Positions 49,177 through 58,020 of a DNA stretch of 64,000 nucleotides are shown in pieces (position 1 is the first letter of the stretch; every line of letters starts with the position of its first letter). The stretch is taken from NCBI RefSeq assembly GCF_946222985.1, contig NZ_CAMIFY010000006.1, positions 1 through 64,000 of the forward strand. The letters run 5' to 3'. Both the position numbers and the translations under genes were made by a program. This DNA is from an uncultured Corynebacterium sp. Lineage in GTDB: Bacteria; Actinomycetota; Actinomycetes; Mycobacteriales; Mycobacteriaceae. The notes under the pieces were generated by a model that saw only the letters and a list, made by a program, of their open reading frames with translations, was not told where the DNA came from and made no database searches.

Positions 49177-49844
49177 TGGTCGACGGCACTCTACCGATCG
49201 AGGCCGGCTGGGCCCGCGCGCTCGAGCCCGTGACCGGCCGCATTCACGAGATGGGCGATTTCCTGCGGGAGGAGATCGCCGCCGGGCACGGCTACCTGCC
49301 CGCCGGCGACGACGTGCTGCGCGCGTTCACCACGCCCTTCGACGACGTCCGCGTCCTCATCGTCGGCCAGGACCCGTACCCCACCCCGGGGCACGCGATG
49401 GGCCTGAGCTTTTCCGTGCATCCGGACGTGCGCCCCCTGCCGCGGTCGCTGGCGAACATCTACCGCGAGTACGAATCGGATCTCGGGCTGACCCCGCCGG
49501 AGCACGGCGATCTGTCCCGGTGGACGCGCAACGGGGTCGCCCTGTTCAACCGGGTGCTCACCGTGCGCCCGGGCGCGCCGGCGTCGCACCGGGGCAAGGG
49601 CTGGGAGGAGATCACGGCCGAGGCCATCCGGGCGTTGGCCCGCCGCGACCAACCGCTGGTGGCCATCCTGTGGGGCCGCGACGCCCAAACCGCGCAGAAG
49701 CTGCTCGGCGACGTGCCGTGCATCTGCTCGCCGCACCCGTCCCCGCTCAGCGCCAACCGCGGTTTCTTCGGCTCCCGTCCGTTCACCCGGGCCAACGAGG
49801 AACTGGTGGCGCGTGGCGCGGAGCCGGTGGACTGGACGCTGTAA
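49176..49844 (+). CDS. ung: Uracil-DNA glycosylase
   Basis: Ung (family 1) removes uracil from DNA. The catalytic water-activating motif is GQDPYPTPGHAMGLSFSV near residue 65, and the DNA-binding loop is HPSPLSANRGFFGSRPF. NGVALFNRVLTVRPG is the uracil-specificity region. It has 222 residues. The ATG at 49176 overlaps the thiL stop as TGATG; an in-frame ATG at 49161 would add five residues. As in mycobacteria it follows thiL and precedes the DAK2-domain gene. Confidence 0.95.
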   Translation: MVDGTLPIEAGWARALEPVTGRIHEMGDFLREEIAAGHGYLPAGDDVLRAFTTPFDDVRVLIVGQDPYPTPGHAMGLSFSVHPDVRPLPRSLANIYREYESDLGLTPPEHGDLSRWTRNGVALFNRVLTVRPGAPASHRGKGWEEITAEAIRALARRDQPLVAILWGRDAQTAQKLLGDVPCICSPHPSPLSANRGFFGSRPFTRANEELVARGAEPVDWTL

Positions 49845-49847
49845 CAT
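49842..49847 (+). promoter_or_regulatory. Leaderless -10 box for the DAK2-domain gene
   Basis: TAACAT overlaps the ung stop codon and ends seven bases before the ATG at 49855, so it could start a second transcript inside the ung-recG run. Confidence 0.5.
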
Positions 49848-49854
49848 GCCCGCC

Positions 49855-51423
49855 ATGACGTCGTCCGCCCAGCCCACGCAGATCGACGGGGCCTCGCTGC
49901 TCAGCTGGGCCCGTCGGTGCGTGGTGGTGCTGGAGCAGCGCCGCGAGGAGATCAACGCCCTCAACGTGTTCCCCGTCCCCGACGCGGACACCGGATCCAA
50001 CATGGCCGCGACGATGGCCGCGGCACTGGCCGCCGCCGAACGCGCGGTCGACTCCGACGACGCCCACGGCATCGCCGCGGCGCTGGCCGCCGGTGCGGTC
50101 GGCGGTGCGCGCGGCAACTCCGGCGTGGTGCTCTCGCAGGTTCTGCGGGCACTGGCGGAGGCCGCGGCTCCGGGCGGCTTCGGCGGCGAGCACGTGCAGA
50201 AGGCCCTGGACACCGCGGTGCGCCACGTCGACCGCGCCATCGCCGACCCGGTCGAGGGCACCATCCTCACGGTTCTCCGCCAGGCCGCCGTCGCCGCCGG
50301 GCGCCACGATCCGTCGGATCTGGTGGGCATCGTCGCGGCCGCCTCGGCGGCGGCGAGGAAGGCGCTGGACCGGACGCCCTCGCAGTTGCCCGCGTTGCGC
50401 GAGGCCGGCGTCGTCGACGCCGGCGGTGCGGGACTGGTGCTGCTTCTCGACGCCCTGCTCGACGAAGTGTCGGGGGAGACATCGGAGGAACCGGATCTCC
50501 ACGTGCGGCCGTCGGTTCCGGAGGGCCCCGAGCTGGAGCTGATGTTCCTGCTCGACATCCCCGACGCCCGCATGGACGAGTTCCGCTCCACGCTGCAGGC
50601 GCTGGGCAATTCCCTGGTCGTCGCCGGCGAAGGCGGAACCCGCCACATGGTCCACGTCCACACCGCCGACGCCGGCGCGGTCATTGACGCGACCCTGGAC
50701 TTCGGACGCCCGGAGAACCTGCGCATCGAGGTCCTCGTCGAAACCCTGCCGACGACGCAGGCCGCCCCGGTGCGGTCGTTGCTCGCGGTGGCCCCGACGG
50801 GCCCGATCTCGGAGCTCTTCGCCTCGGCGGGCGCGACGCCGGTCGGCCCCGACGGCGACGTCGTCTCGGCCATCCTCGGCGCCATCGCCGCATTGCCCGG
50901 CGACGGCGAGGTGCTGCTGCTGCCCAACGGGCTGGTCGGCAACCGCGAGTTGATCCAGGTCGAGCTGGCCGCGCAGGCCGGCGATCATTCCATCACCATC
51001 CTGCCCACGTCGACGCTGGCCAACGGTTTGGCCGCCGTCGCCGTCCACGACGGGACCCTGCCGTTGGCCGTCGACGCCTACGCGATGAGCGAGGCGGCGG
51101 CGGGCATGCGCACCGCGACGTTGACGTCGGCGCCAGGCGCGGGGCTGACCGCCGCGGGCCCGTGCGCCAAGGGCGACGTGCTGGCGATGGTCGGCGGCGA
51201 CATCCTCGTCGTCGCCGACACCGTCGACGAGGCACTGTCGCGCACGGCGGAACTGATGCTGCGCTCGGGCGGCGAGCTGGTCACGGTGCTGCTGGGCACG
51301 GGCGTCGATCCCGAATCGACGACGGCGCTGCGCACCCGCCTGGAGCACGCGGCCCCGGGCGTCGACGTCACCGCCTACGCGGCCGACGGCATCGCCGAGC
51401 TCGCCCAGATCGGCGTCGAGTAG
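49855..51423 (+). CDS. DAK2-domain protein (DhaL/FakA-like)
   Basis: The 522-residue protein has an N-terminal DAK2 (DhaL) domain: NALNVFPVPDADTGSNMAAT with the ADP/Mg-binding aspartates, then GGARGNSGVVLSQVLRALAE. A middle region and a C-terminal domain (LLPNGLVGNRELIQVELAAQ) follow, as in YloV/FakA. FakA is a fatty-acid kinase working with FakB lipid-binding proteins, but actinobacterial members are poorly studied, so fatty-acid kinase activity is only a family-based suggestion. The ATG at 49855 is preferred because of the leaderless -10; one at 49846 is in frame. recG follows 10 bases later. Confidence 0.85.
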   Translation: MTSSAQPTQIDGASLLSWARRCVVVLEQRREEINALNVFPVPDADTGSNMAATMAAALAAAERAVDSDDAHGIAAALAAGAVGGARGNSGVVLSQVLRALAEAAAPGGFGGEHVQKALDTAVRHVDRAIADPVEGTILTVLRQAAVAAGRHDPSDLVGIVAAASAAARKALDRTPSQLPALREAGVVDAGGAGLVLLLDALLDEVSGETSEEPDLHVRPSVPEGPELELMFLLDIPDARMDEFRSTLQALGNSLVVAGEGGTRHMVHVHTADAGAVIDATLDFGRPENLRIEVLVETLPTTQAAPVRSLLAVAPTGPISELFASAGATPVGPDGDVVSAILGAIAALPGDGEVLLLPNGLVGNRELIQVELAAQAGDHSITILPTSTLANGLAAVAVHDGTLPLAVDAYAMSEAAAGMRTATLTSAPGAGLTAAGPCAKGDVLAMVGGDILVVADTVDEALSRTAELMLRSGGELVTVLLGTGVDPESTTALRTRLEHAAPGVDVTAYAADGIAELAQIGVE

Positions 51424-51433
51424 CGGGGCCGGC

Positions 51434-53593
51434 GTGCTGGGCTGGTTGGCCACCCCCACGGCCATGACGCCGTTGACCGAGGTGCTCGGGGCGACGGCCG
51501 CGAAGAAGGTCGCCGCGGCGCTCGGCGCGACGTCGGTCGGGGAGCTGCTGTCGCACCTGCCCCAGGATCACGTCGCCCAGGGCCACACGCTCAACGTGGA
51601 CTACGCGGTGGTCGGGGAGTCGATCACGGCGGTGGTGGAGGTCGTCGGCGTCGTCAAGCCCTCGATCCTCGACGACGACAACGTCCCCGCGAGCGAAAGA
51701 CGCCGCCACCCGATCACCGTGACCGTCACCGACGGCGTGCGTCAGATGCCGATGCCGATCTTCGGGCAGGCATGGCTGGCCAACGTGCTGCATCCGGGCA
51801 CGCGGCTGCTGGTGCTGGGCACGCTGGGGGCCTATCGCGATCGGCCGCAGCTGTCCAACGCCGACGTGATGGTCATCGGCGCCGACGGGTCGCCGGGGGC
51901 GGCGACGGGCAAACTCAAGAAGCTCATCGACGGCGCCGACGGCATGGCCGAGCTGCGCGGTCTGCTGTCGCGGCCGTATCTGCCCATCCACCGCGGCCGC
52001 AAGGGGCTGTCGGGGATCCTCCTGGCGCTCTACATCCGGCGGGTGCTGCGGTGGCTGCCGCGCCAACCCGAACCGTTGCCGCAGTTCCCGTCGGGGCTGC
52101 CGCGGTTCGACGACGCGTTGCGCGAGGCCCATTTCCCCGGCGTCGACGGCCCCCTGCCGGCGTTCAACCGCCTCAAGTACGACGAGGCCCTCGAGTTGCA
52201 GCTCGCGCTCGCCCTGCGCCGCGCCGGCAACGCCGAACGCCGGGCCCCGCAGTGCCCGCCGACGCCCGACGGCCGCTCCGACCGCCTCGCCGGCGCCCTG
52301 CCCTTCGAGATGACGGCCGGCCAGCGCGAGGTCCTCGGCCACGTCTCCGCGGACCTGTCGGCGGCCACGCCCATGAACCGTCTGCTGCAGGGCGAGGTCG
52401 GCTCCGGCAAGACCGTCGTGGCGTTGCTCGGCATGCTGCAGGTCCTCGACGCCGGCCGTCAGGCCGTGCTGCTCGCGCCGACGGAGGTGCTCGCCGCGCA
52501 GCACGCGACGACGATCGAACAATTGCTTGCCGACGCCTCCGTCGACGCGGACGTGGCGTTGCTGACCGGCTCGATGTCGGTCGCGGACAAGCGCCGGGTG
52601 CTGTTGGACGTGGTCTCGGGGCAGACGGGGATCGTCGTCGGCACCCATGCGCTGCTTAGCGAGGGCGTGGAGTTCTTCGACCTGGGGCTGGTCGTCGTCG
52701 ACGAGCAGCACCGGTTCGGCGTGCGCCAGCGCGACCGCCTGCGCGAGCGCGGCCGCGACGGCATGACGCCGCACGTGCTGGTGATGACGGCGACGCCGAT
52801 TCCGCGCACCGTCGCCATGACCGTCTTCGGCGACCTCGACGTCTCGGCGCTGACCGAGCTGCCGGGGGAGCGGCGGGAGATCACGACCGTGGTGGTGCCG
52901 ACCGTCGCCAAGCCGAAGTGGGAACGACGGGCGTGGGAGCGCATCCGCGAGGAAGTCGAGATGGGCAACCGGGCGTTCGTCGTCTCGCCCCGGATCCTCG
53001 GAGAAGGCGAATCGGTGGAGGACAACTTCGACCTGGCGCGCCGGAACCTGCCGGGCGTCGACGTCGGCCTGCTGCACGGGCAGCTGTCGGCGCCGGAGAA
53101 GGCCGCGTCGATGGCGGCGTTCGTCGAGGGGCGCGTCCAGGTGCTCGTGGCCACGACGGTCGTGGAAGTCGGCGTCAACGTGCCGGAGGCGACGATCATG
53201 ATGATCCGCCGCGCCGAAAGCTACGGCGTCTCGCAGCTCCATCAGCTGCGCGGGCGCATCGGCCGCGGCGACCGGCCGGGCCTGTGCTTCCTGTGCACCG
53301 AGACCGTGGAGGGCACCCCGGAGCGGGCGCGCCTGGACGCCATCGCGGTGACCAACGACGGATTCCGGCTCGCCGAGATCGACGTGCGCACCCGCAAGCA
53401 CGGCGACGTGCTCGGGGATTCGCAGTCCGGGCTCACCGCGGGACTCGGCCTGCTGGACCTGGGGGAGGATCGGCGGATCATCGAACGGGCGCGCGCGGAC
53501 GCCACGGCGCTGGCCGCGGCCGATCCGGAGCTGGCGCGCACCCTGACCTACGACATCACCGACGAGGAAGCCGGGTACCTGGAGCGTTCGTGA
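51434..53593 (+). CDS. recG: ATP-dependent DNA helicase RecG
   Basis: RecG is a branch-migrating helicase that regresses stalled replication forks. The N-terminal wedge/OB region (about residues 50-150) precedes the helicase core with Walker A LLQGEVGSGKTVVALLGM (about 315), motif II VVVDEQHRFGVRQRDRL, motif III VMTATPIPRT and the C-terminal VVEVGVNVPEAT and QLRGRIGRGDRPG. It has 719 residues. The GTG at 51434 has only a weak ribosome site (GCGGGG), so translation may be coupled to the upstream gene. Confidence 0.95.
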   Translation: MLGWLATPTAMTPLTEVLGATAAKKVAAALGATSVGELLSHLPQDHVAQGHTLNVDYAVVGESITAVVEVVGVVKPSILDDDNVPASERRRHPITVTVTDGVRQMPMPIFGQAWLANVLHPGTRLLVLGTLGAYRDRPQLSNADVMVIGADGSPGAATGKLKKLIDGADGMAELRGLLSRPYLPIHRGRKGLSGILLALYIRRVLRWLPRQPEPLPQFPSGLPRFDDALREAHFPGVDGPLPAFNRLKYDEALELQLALALRRAGNAERRAPQCPPTPDGRSDRLAGALPFEMTAGQREVLGHVSADLSAATPMNRLLQGEVGSGKTVVALLGMLQVLDAGRQAVLLAPTEVLAAQHATTIEQLLADASVDADVALLTGSMSVADKRRVLLDVVSGQTGIVVGTHALLSEGVEFFDLGLVVVDEQHRFGVRQRDRLRERGRDGMTPHVLVMTATPIPRTVAMTVFGDLDVSALTELPGERREITTVVVPTVAKPKWERRAWERIREEVEMGNRAFVVSPRILGEGESVEDNFDLARRNLPGVDVGLLHGQLSAPEKAASMAAFVEGRVQVLVATTVVEVGVNVPEATIMMIRRAESYGVSQLHQLRGRIGRGDRPGLCFLCTETVEGTPERARLDAIAVTNDGFRLAEIDVRTRKHGDVLGDSQSGLTAGLGLLDLGEDRRIIERARADATALAAADPELARTLTYDITDEEAGYLERS

Positions 53594-53603
53594 CGCGCGC
53601 CCG

Positions 53604-53609
53604 TAGACT
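53604..53609 (+). promoter_or_regulatory. Leaderless -10 box before the biotinyl-domain gene
   Basis: TAGACT ends six bases before the ATG at 53616. It would drive the biotinyl-domain gene, rsmD and coaD. Confidence 0.55.
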
Positions 53610-53615
53610 CGGGGC

Positions 53616-53918
53616 ATGATCGAAAACAACGGTGACGACGGCGCCGTGGTCGTGTGCGCCCCCTTCGCGGGAGTGGCCCGACTGCAGGTCGCCGTGGGCG
53701 ACGAAGTGGCCGCGGGAACGGCGATCGCGGTGGTGGAGGCCGTGAAACTGGAGGCCCCGGTGCAGGCGCCGTGCCCGGCGGTCGTGGCGACGATCGCGGT
53801 GGACGATTTCGCGGACGTCTCCGGCGGCGACCCGCTGGTGACGCTGACGCCGACCCACCGCTACTCCGCCGGCGAGACCGCCGACTCCGCCGACGACACC
53901 GAGGGGGCGGCCCGATGA
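53616..53918 (+). CDS. Stand-alone biotinyl/lipoyl attachment domain protein
   Basis: The 100-residue protein is essentially one biotinyl domain. Strands CAPFAGVARLQVAVGDEVAA lead to the hairpin VVEAVKLEAPVQAP, where Lys in A-V-K-L would be the biotin site (usually A-M-K-M). VSGGDPLVTLTP closes the fold, and an acidic tail follows. This ending resembles the last residues of pyruvate carboxylase. In M. tuberculosis pca/pyc lies directly before rsmD, so the gene may be a remnant or free-standing carrier. rsmD overlaps its stop as ATGA, and the promoter looks intact. Whether it is biotinylated is unknown. Confidence 0.8.
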   Translation: MIENNGDDGAVVVCAPFAGVARLQVAVGDEVAAGTAIAVVEAVKLEAPVQAPCPAVVATIAVDDFADVSGGDPLVTLTPTHRYSAGETADSADDTEGAAR

Positions 53919-54493
53919 GCCGCATCATCGCGGGCACGGCCCGCGGCCGCAAGCTCGTCGCGCCGAAGGGCGAGGACACCCGCCCGACCACCGACCGGGC
54001 CCGCGAGGCGATCTTCAGCTCGTGGTCGTCGCGCTTCGGCATCGAGGGCACCACCGTGCTCGACCTCTTCGCCGGCTCCGGCGCACTCGGGCTGGAGGCG
54101 GCGTCGCGCGGCGCGGACGAGGTCGTCCTCGTCGAATCCGCCCCGGCGGCGTGCCGGGCGATCCGCGCCAACATCGACGCCGTGGGCCACCCGCGCGTGA
54201 CGCTGGCGGAGATGAAGGCCTCGACGTACCTGGCCGGAGCGCCCACCGAGCACTTCGACCGCGTCATCGCCGACCCGCCCTACGAGTTGGCCGGCGAGGC
54301 CGTCACCGAGATGCTCGACGTCCTGCGCGCCGCGCTCGTCGACGGCGCCGTGGTCACCGTGGAGCGGCACTACGCCGACGACGAGACGACGTGGCCCGAG
54401 GGATTCGAGATCCTCGAGCAGAAGCTCAAGCGACGCATCCACGGGCTCGCCCGCTTCGACACCGCCATCTTCCGACGAGGGGACGACTCATGA
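53915..54493 (+). CDS. rsmD: 16S rRNA (guanine(966)-N(2))-methyltransferase
   Basis: RsmD methylates G966 of 16S rRNA with S-adenosylmethionine. The N-terminus SRIIAGTARGRKL and PTTDRAREAIFSSW are family-specific. The SAM-binding motif is VLDLFAGSGALGLEAASRGA, and the catalytic ADPPYE follows. It has 192 residues. The ATG overlaps the biotinyl-domain gene as ATGA, and coaD overlaps its own stop in the same way. Confidence 0.93.
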   Translation: MSRIIAGTARGRKLVAPKGEDTRPTTDRAREAIFSSWSSRFGIEGTTVLDLFAGSGALGLEAASRGADEVVLVESAPAACRAIRANIDAVGHPRVTLAEMKASTYLAGAPTEHFDRVIADPPYELAGEAVTEMLDVLRAALVDGAVVTVERHYADDETTWPEGFEILEQKLKRRIHGLARFDTAIFRRGDDS

Positions 54494-54963
54494 CCCATGC
54501 CTGCTGCCCCGGTTCCTACGACCCGCTGACCAGCGGACACCTCGACGTCATCGAACGCACGTCGCGGCTCTTCGACGAGGTCACCGTCCTGGTCACCCAC
54601 AACCCGAACAAGTCGGGGATGTTCACCCCCGAAGAACGCATGCGCCTGATCCGGGAGTGCACCGGGCACCTGGACAACGTGCGGGTGGACTCCTGGTCCG
54701 AGCTGCTGGTGGACTACACCACCGAGCACGGCATCTCCACGCTGGTCAAGGGCCTGCGCTCGGCCGCCGACTACGAGTACGAGGTGCCGATGGCGCAGAT
54801 GAACCGGCGCCTGTCCGGCGTCGACACCCTGTTCATCGAGGCCGACCCGAAGTTCGGCCACGTCTCGTCGACGTTGATGAAGGAAGTCGTGCGCTACGGC
54901 GGTTCCGTCGAGGGCCTCGTGCCCGATCCGGTGCAGGCGGCGCTGCGCGCGCGGCTGAACTGA
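54490..54963 (+). CDS. coaD: Phosphopantetheine adenylyltransferase
   Basis: CoaD transfers AMP to 4'-phosphopantetheine in coenzyme A synthesis. PGSYDPLTSGHLDVIERTSR has the conserved T/S-x-G-H motif (residues about 8-27), GLRSAADYEYEVPMAQMNR binds substrate, and FGHVSSTLMKEVVRYGG is the ISSTxxR-like region. The 157 residues match the family. The ATGA overlap with rsmD shows coupling; rsmD-coaD pairing is common in bacteria. Confidence 0.95.
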   Translation: MTHACCPGSYDPLTSGHLDVIERTSRLFDEVTVLVTHNPNKSGMFTPEERMRLIRECTGHLDNVRVDSWSELLVDYTTEHGISTLVKGLRSAADYEYEVPMAQMNRRLSGVDTLFIEADPKFGHVSSTLMKEVVRYGGSVEGLVPDPVQAALRARLN

Positions 54964-55025
54964 GGGGTGCGCTCGCCGCAGGACACGCGCTCGCGTCGTT
55001 CGGCACCCGGGCCGCGCACCTGACG

Positions 55026-55031
55026 TAGCCT
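55026..55031 (+). promoter_or_regulatory. Leaderless -10 box for the SepIVA-like gene
   Basis: TAGCCT ends six bases before the ATG at 55038. Confidence 0.6.
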
Positions 55032-55037
55032 GGCCTC

Positions 55038-55841
55038 ATGTACCGCGTCTTTGAATCCCTCGATGAACTCGTCCAGACCGTCGAGGAAGCCTACGGCGTC
55101 CCGATGACGGCGAATTGCATGGTGCCGCGTCGCGACGTGCTCGTGCTTCTCGACGAACTGCGCAACGCCTTCCCGACCGAGCTCGACGACGCCCAGGACG
55201 TCCTGGATCAGCGCGACGTGATCATCGGCGACGCGGAGGCCACGGCCGCGGAGAACATCGCGGAGTCCGAGGAGGAGGCGCGCCGCATCCTCGAGGAGGC
55301 GGAGGAGCGCTCCCGCCGCATGCTGGAGGACGCGGAGAACCGCGCCCACGCCACCGTCGCCCAGGCGCAGGACGACGCGGACCGTCGCCGCGAGGACGCG
55401 GACCGCGAGTACCACCAGGTCACCGAGCGCGCCGCCTCCGAGGCCGAGCGCCTCGTCGCCTCCGGCAACGCCGCCTACGACCGGTCCGTGCAGGACGGCC
55501 TCGACGAGCAGCAGCGCCTGGTCGCCGATTCCACCGTCGTCCAGGAGGCGAACGACGAAGCGCGCCGCGTCGTCGAGTCGGCCTACGCCGATTCCAAGCG
55601 CCTGCGCGGGGAGTGCGACATGTACGTCGACGGCAAGCTCGCCGAGTTCGAGGCGGCGCTGTCGGAGACCCTGCGATCGGTCGGCCGCGACCGGTCGGCG
55701 CTGCGCAAGGGCGCCGGCGCGTCGGGCGTCGAGCGGGCCGCCCGCGGCGACGTCGACGATCGCGATGACCTCGGCGACTACGGGGACGCGGGCGACCGCA
55801 CGGACCTCGTCGACCGACGCGGCGGGGACTACCGCCGCTGA
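55038..55841 (+). CDS. DivIVA-related coiled-coil protein, SepIVA-like
   Basis: The 267-residue protein starts with MYRVFESLDELVQTVEEAYG and a short globular region to about residue 50. A long coiled coil follows (about 55-225), rich in Glu, Ala and Arg (EEEARRILEEAEERSRRMLE), then a disordered acidic/basic tail. M. tuberculosis Rv2927c at this position is SepIVA, a DivIVA-type septum protein essential for division, so a division or polar-growth role is likely but inferred. This is not the Wag31/DivIVA paralogue, which sits with the ftsZ cluster. TAGCCT six bases before the ATG indicates a leaderless mRNA. Confidence 0.82.
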   Translation: MYRVFESLDELVQTVEEAYGVPMTANCMVPRRDVLVLLDELRNAFPTELDDAQDVLDQRDVIIGDAEATAAENIAESEEEARRILEEAEERSRRMLEDAENRAHATVAQAQDDADRRREDADREYHQVTERAASEAERLVASGNAAYDRSVQDGLDEQQRLVADSTVVQEANDEARRVVESAYADSKRLRGECDMYVDGKLAEFEAALSETLRSVGRDRSALRKGAGASGVERAARGDVDDRDDLGDYGDAGDRTDLVDRRGGDYRR

Positions 55842-55857
55842 CCCGTCGCCAGGCGGG

Positions 55858-55863
55858 TAGGAT
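55858..55863 (+). promoter_or_regulatory. Candidate -10 box for yceD-rnc
   Basis: TAGGAT ends nine bases before the ATG at 55873, slightly longer than the other leaderless cases. No ribosome site is seen. Confidence 0.45.
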
Positions 55864-55872
55864 GACGGCATT

Positions 55873-56448
55873 ATGACTGCCGTTTCCCCTTTTGTTTTTG
55901 ACGTGGGCCGGGTGCTGCGCGACGGCGCCCCCGAGCCCTTTTCCCGGGTCGGCGACGCGCCCGAGCGCATCGGCGCGGAAATGATCGCCGTGCCGAAGGG
56001 CGCCGAGGTCCGACTCGACGGCTACGTGACGCCCCTGGGCGGTGGCGTGATCATCGACGCCGACGTTCGCGCTCCGCTCAAGGGCCAGTGCGTCCGGTGC
56101 CTGGGCGATCTCGTCGACGAGCTCGACATCCACGTGTCCACCGTCTTCTCCGCCGGCGAGGGCTTCCTCACCGGCGACGTCGACGACCCGGACGCCGCCG
56201 ACGACGTCCCGGAGCTCGACGGCGACCTGGCGGACATCACCCAGGCGATCATCGACGAGGCCGTCGTGGCCCTGCCGTTCAACCCGACGTGCCAGGACGT
56301 GGAGAATCACCCGTGCGTCGCCGAGGAGACCGGCGTGCCGGAACCCGACGGCGAGGCGGGCGAGGAGTCCGACGCCCCGGATCCGCGGTGGGCCGGGTTG
56401 GCCGAGAAGTTCGGCGACCTGGGCGGCGAGTCCGGGGACGACAAGTGA
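55873..56448 (+). CDS. YceD family (DUF177) protein
   Basis: YceD proteins are linked to ribosomal RNA and large-subunit maturation. The 191-residue protein shows the conserved PFVFDVGRVLRDGAPEPF start, the CVRCLGDL Cys pair near residue 74 and the second pair in LPFNPTCQDVENHPC, which together could bind a metal. A Gly/Asp-rich tail ends the protein. rpmF, often next to yceD, is absent here; instead rnc overlaps the stop as GTGA, the actinobacterial order. Confidence 0.87.
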   Translation: MTAVSPFVFDVGRVLRDGAPEPFSRVGDAPERIGAEMIAVPKGAEVRLDGYVTPLGGGVIIDADVRAPLKGQCVRCLGDLVDELDIHVSTVFSAGEGFLTGDVDDPDAADDVPELDGDLADITQAIIDEAVVALPFNPTCQDVENHPCVAEETGVPEPDGEAGEESDAPDPRWAGLAEKFGDLGGESGDDK

Positions 56449-57173
56449 GCCGGAAGCGTCGGCTCAGCGGTGAAGCGGCGCGGCAGGCGGCGTTCGTCTC
56501 CGTCGACCATGCGCCGCTGCTCGAGCGCCTCGGCGTCGAACTCGACGACGACGGCCTGTGCCTGGCGCTGACGCACCGCAGCTTCGCCAACGAAAACGGC
56601 AACCTCACCAACAACGAGCGGCTCGAGTTCCTCGGCGACGCCGTGCTGGGCATGTGCGTGGCGGAGGAGCTCTATCGCCGGTTCCCGGACCGCGCGGAGC
56701 AGGACATCTCCAAGATGCGCGCCGGCGTGGTCAACATGTACGCGCTGGCCGATCTGGCCCGTCGCATCGAGCTGGGCGCCCACATCCTGCTGGGCCGCGG
56801 CGAGAAGGCCACCGGCGGCGCCGACAAGCATTCGATCCTCGCCGACACCGTCGAGGCCCTGCTGGGCGCGATCTACCTCCAGCACGGGTTCGACACGGCG
56901 CAGGCGACGATCCTGCGGTTGTTCGACTCCATGATCGACGAGGCGCCCACCCAGGCGCGCGGCCGGGACTGGAAGACGCTGCTGCAGGAGCGCCTGTCGG
57001 CCAAGGGCCTGCCCGCCGCCGACTACCGCGTCAGCTCCGAGGGCCCCGATCACGCGCGCACCTACTCGGTGGAGCTCGTCATCGACGGCGTCGTGCGGGG
57101 CTCCGGCACCGGGGCGACGAAGAAGGAAGCCGAGATGATCGCGGCCCAACAGGCCCACGCGGCGCTCGGCTAG
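56445..57173 (+). CDS. rnc: Ribonuclease III
   Basis: RNase III cuts double-stranded RNA, including rRNA precursors. The signature NERLEFLGDAVLGM with its acidic active-site residues is at about residues 59-72, and DTVEALLGAIYLQHG carries the second acidic cluster. The C-terminal double-stranded RNA-binding domain (about 170-242) has DWKTLLQERLSAKGLP and GTGATKKEAEMIAAQQA. It has 242 residues. The GTG start overlaps the yceD stop as GTGA. Confidence 0.95.
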   Translation: MSRKRRLSGEAARQAAFVSVDHAPLLERLGVELDDDGLCLALTHRSFANENGNLTNNERLEFLGDAVLGMCVAEELYRRFPDRAEQDISKMRAGVVNMYALADLARRIELGAHILLGRGEKATGGADKHSILADTVEALLGAIYLQHGFDTAQATILRLFDSMIDEAPTQARGRDWKTLLQERLSAKGLPAADYRVSSEGPDHARTYSVELVIDGVVRGSGTGATKKEAEMIAAQQAHAALG

Positions 57174-57183
57174 GGGGCGGACG

Positions 57184-58020
57184 GTGCCCGAACTTCCCGA
57201 GGTGGAGACCATCCGCCTGGGCCTCGACCCGCACGTCCGCGGCCGCCGGATCACCGGGGCCCGGGTGCTCCGCGATCGGGCGGTGCGCCGGCAGCCCGGC
57301 GGCGCCGCCGAGTTCGGCGAGCGCCTCGTCGGTCGCACCATCACCGGCACGGGCCGTCGCGGCAAGTTCCTGTGGTTGACCCTCGACGACGAGTCCGCGC
57401 TGCTCATCCACCTCGGCATGAGCGGACAGTTGATCGTCCCGGGCCCGGACACCCCGCCGTCGCCGCACGTGCGCGCGACGCTGGATCTGGACGGCATGAC
57501 GGTCGAGTTCCGCGATCAGCGCACCTTCGGGTGGGTGTGGGCCTGCGACGCCGATGAATCGGGCGTTCCCCAGCCGGCGGCGCACATCGCCCGCGATCTG
57601 ATGGATCCCACGGTAGATCCGGTGAAGCTGGCCCATGCGATCCGCCGCCGCACCAGCGGCATCAAGAGGGTGCTGCTCAACCAGGAGGTCGTCTCCGGCA
57701 TCGGCAACATCTACGCCGACGAGATGCTGTGGGCGGCCCGCGTCCACGGCGAGGCCCCGGCCGACGAGTTGTCGGTGCGCACCCTGGCCAAGCTCCTGCG
57801 GGCGGGCCGCGAGGTCATGGGCCGCGCGATCTCGGTCGGCGGCACGAGTTTCGACGCCCTCTACGTCAACGTCAACGGCGAGTCCGGGTACTTCGCCCGC
57901 GATCTCGAGGCCTACGGGCGCGAGGGCGAGCCGTGCGGCCGCTGCGGCGCGCCCATCGTGCGTTCGACGTTCATGAACCGTTCCAGTTACCACTGTCCGC
58001 GCTGCCAGAGGATGCCATGA
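57184..58020 (+). CDS. mutM: Formamidopyrimidine-DNA glycosylase
   Basis: MutM/Fpg removes 8-oxoguanine and ring-opened purines and nicks the abasic site. The mature start PELPEVETIRLGL has the essential Pro2 and Glu3. NQEVVSGIGNIYADEMLWAA is the helix-two-turn-helix region, and the C-terminal zinc finger is CGRCG...YHCPRCQR. The 278 residues are normal. Next to the MutT1-like enzyme it gives the region two 8-oxoguanine defence genes. The GTG follows the rnc stop by 10 bases, and the next gene overlaps as ATGA. Confidence 0.95.
   Translation: MPELPEVETIRLGLDPHVRGRRITGARVLRDRAVRRQPGGAAEFGERLVGRTITGTGRRGKFLWLTLDDESALLIHLGMSGQLIVPGPDTPPSPHVRATLDLDGMTVEFRDQRTFGWVWACDADESGVPQPAAHIARDLMDPTVDPVKLAHAIRRRTSGIKRVLLNQEVVSGIGNIYADEMLWAARVHGEAPADELSVRTLAKLLRAGREVMGRAISVGGTSFDALYVNVNGESGYFARDLEAYGREGEPCGRCGAPIVRSTFMNRSSYHCPRCQRMP

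Noticed and set aside
55038..55841. Assignment of the coiled-coil protein as DivIVA/Wag31 itself
   Set aside because: The N-terminal DivIVA lipid-binding motif is not clearly present and the gene sits at the sepIVA position between coaD and rnc, not beside ftsZ.
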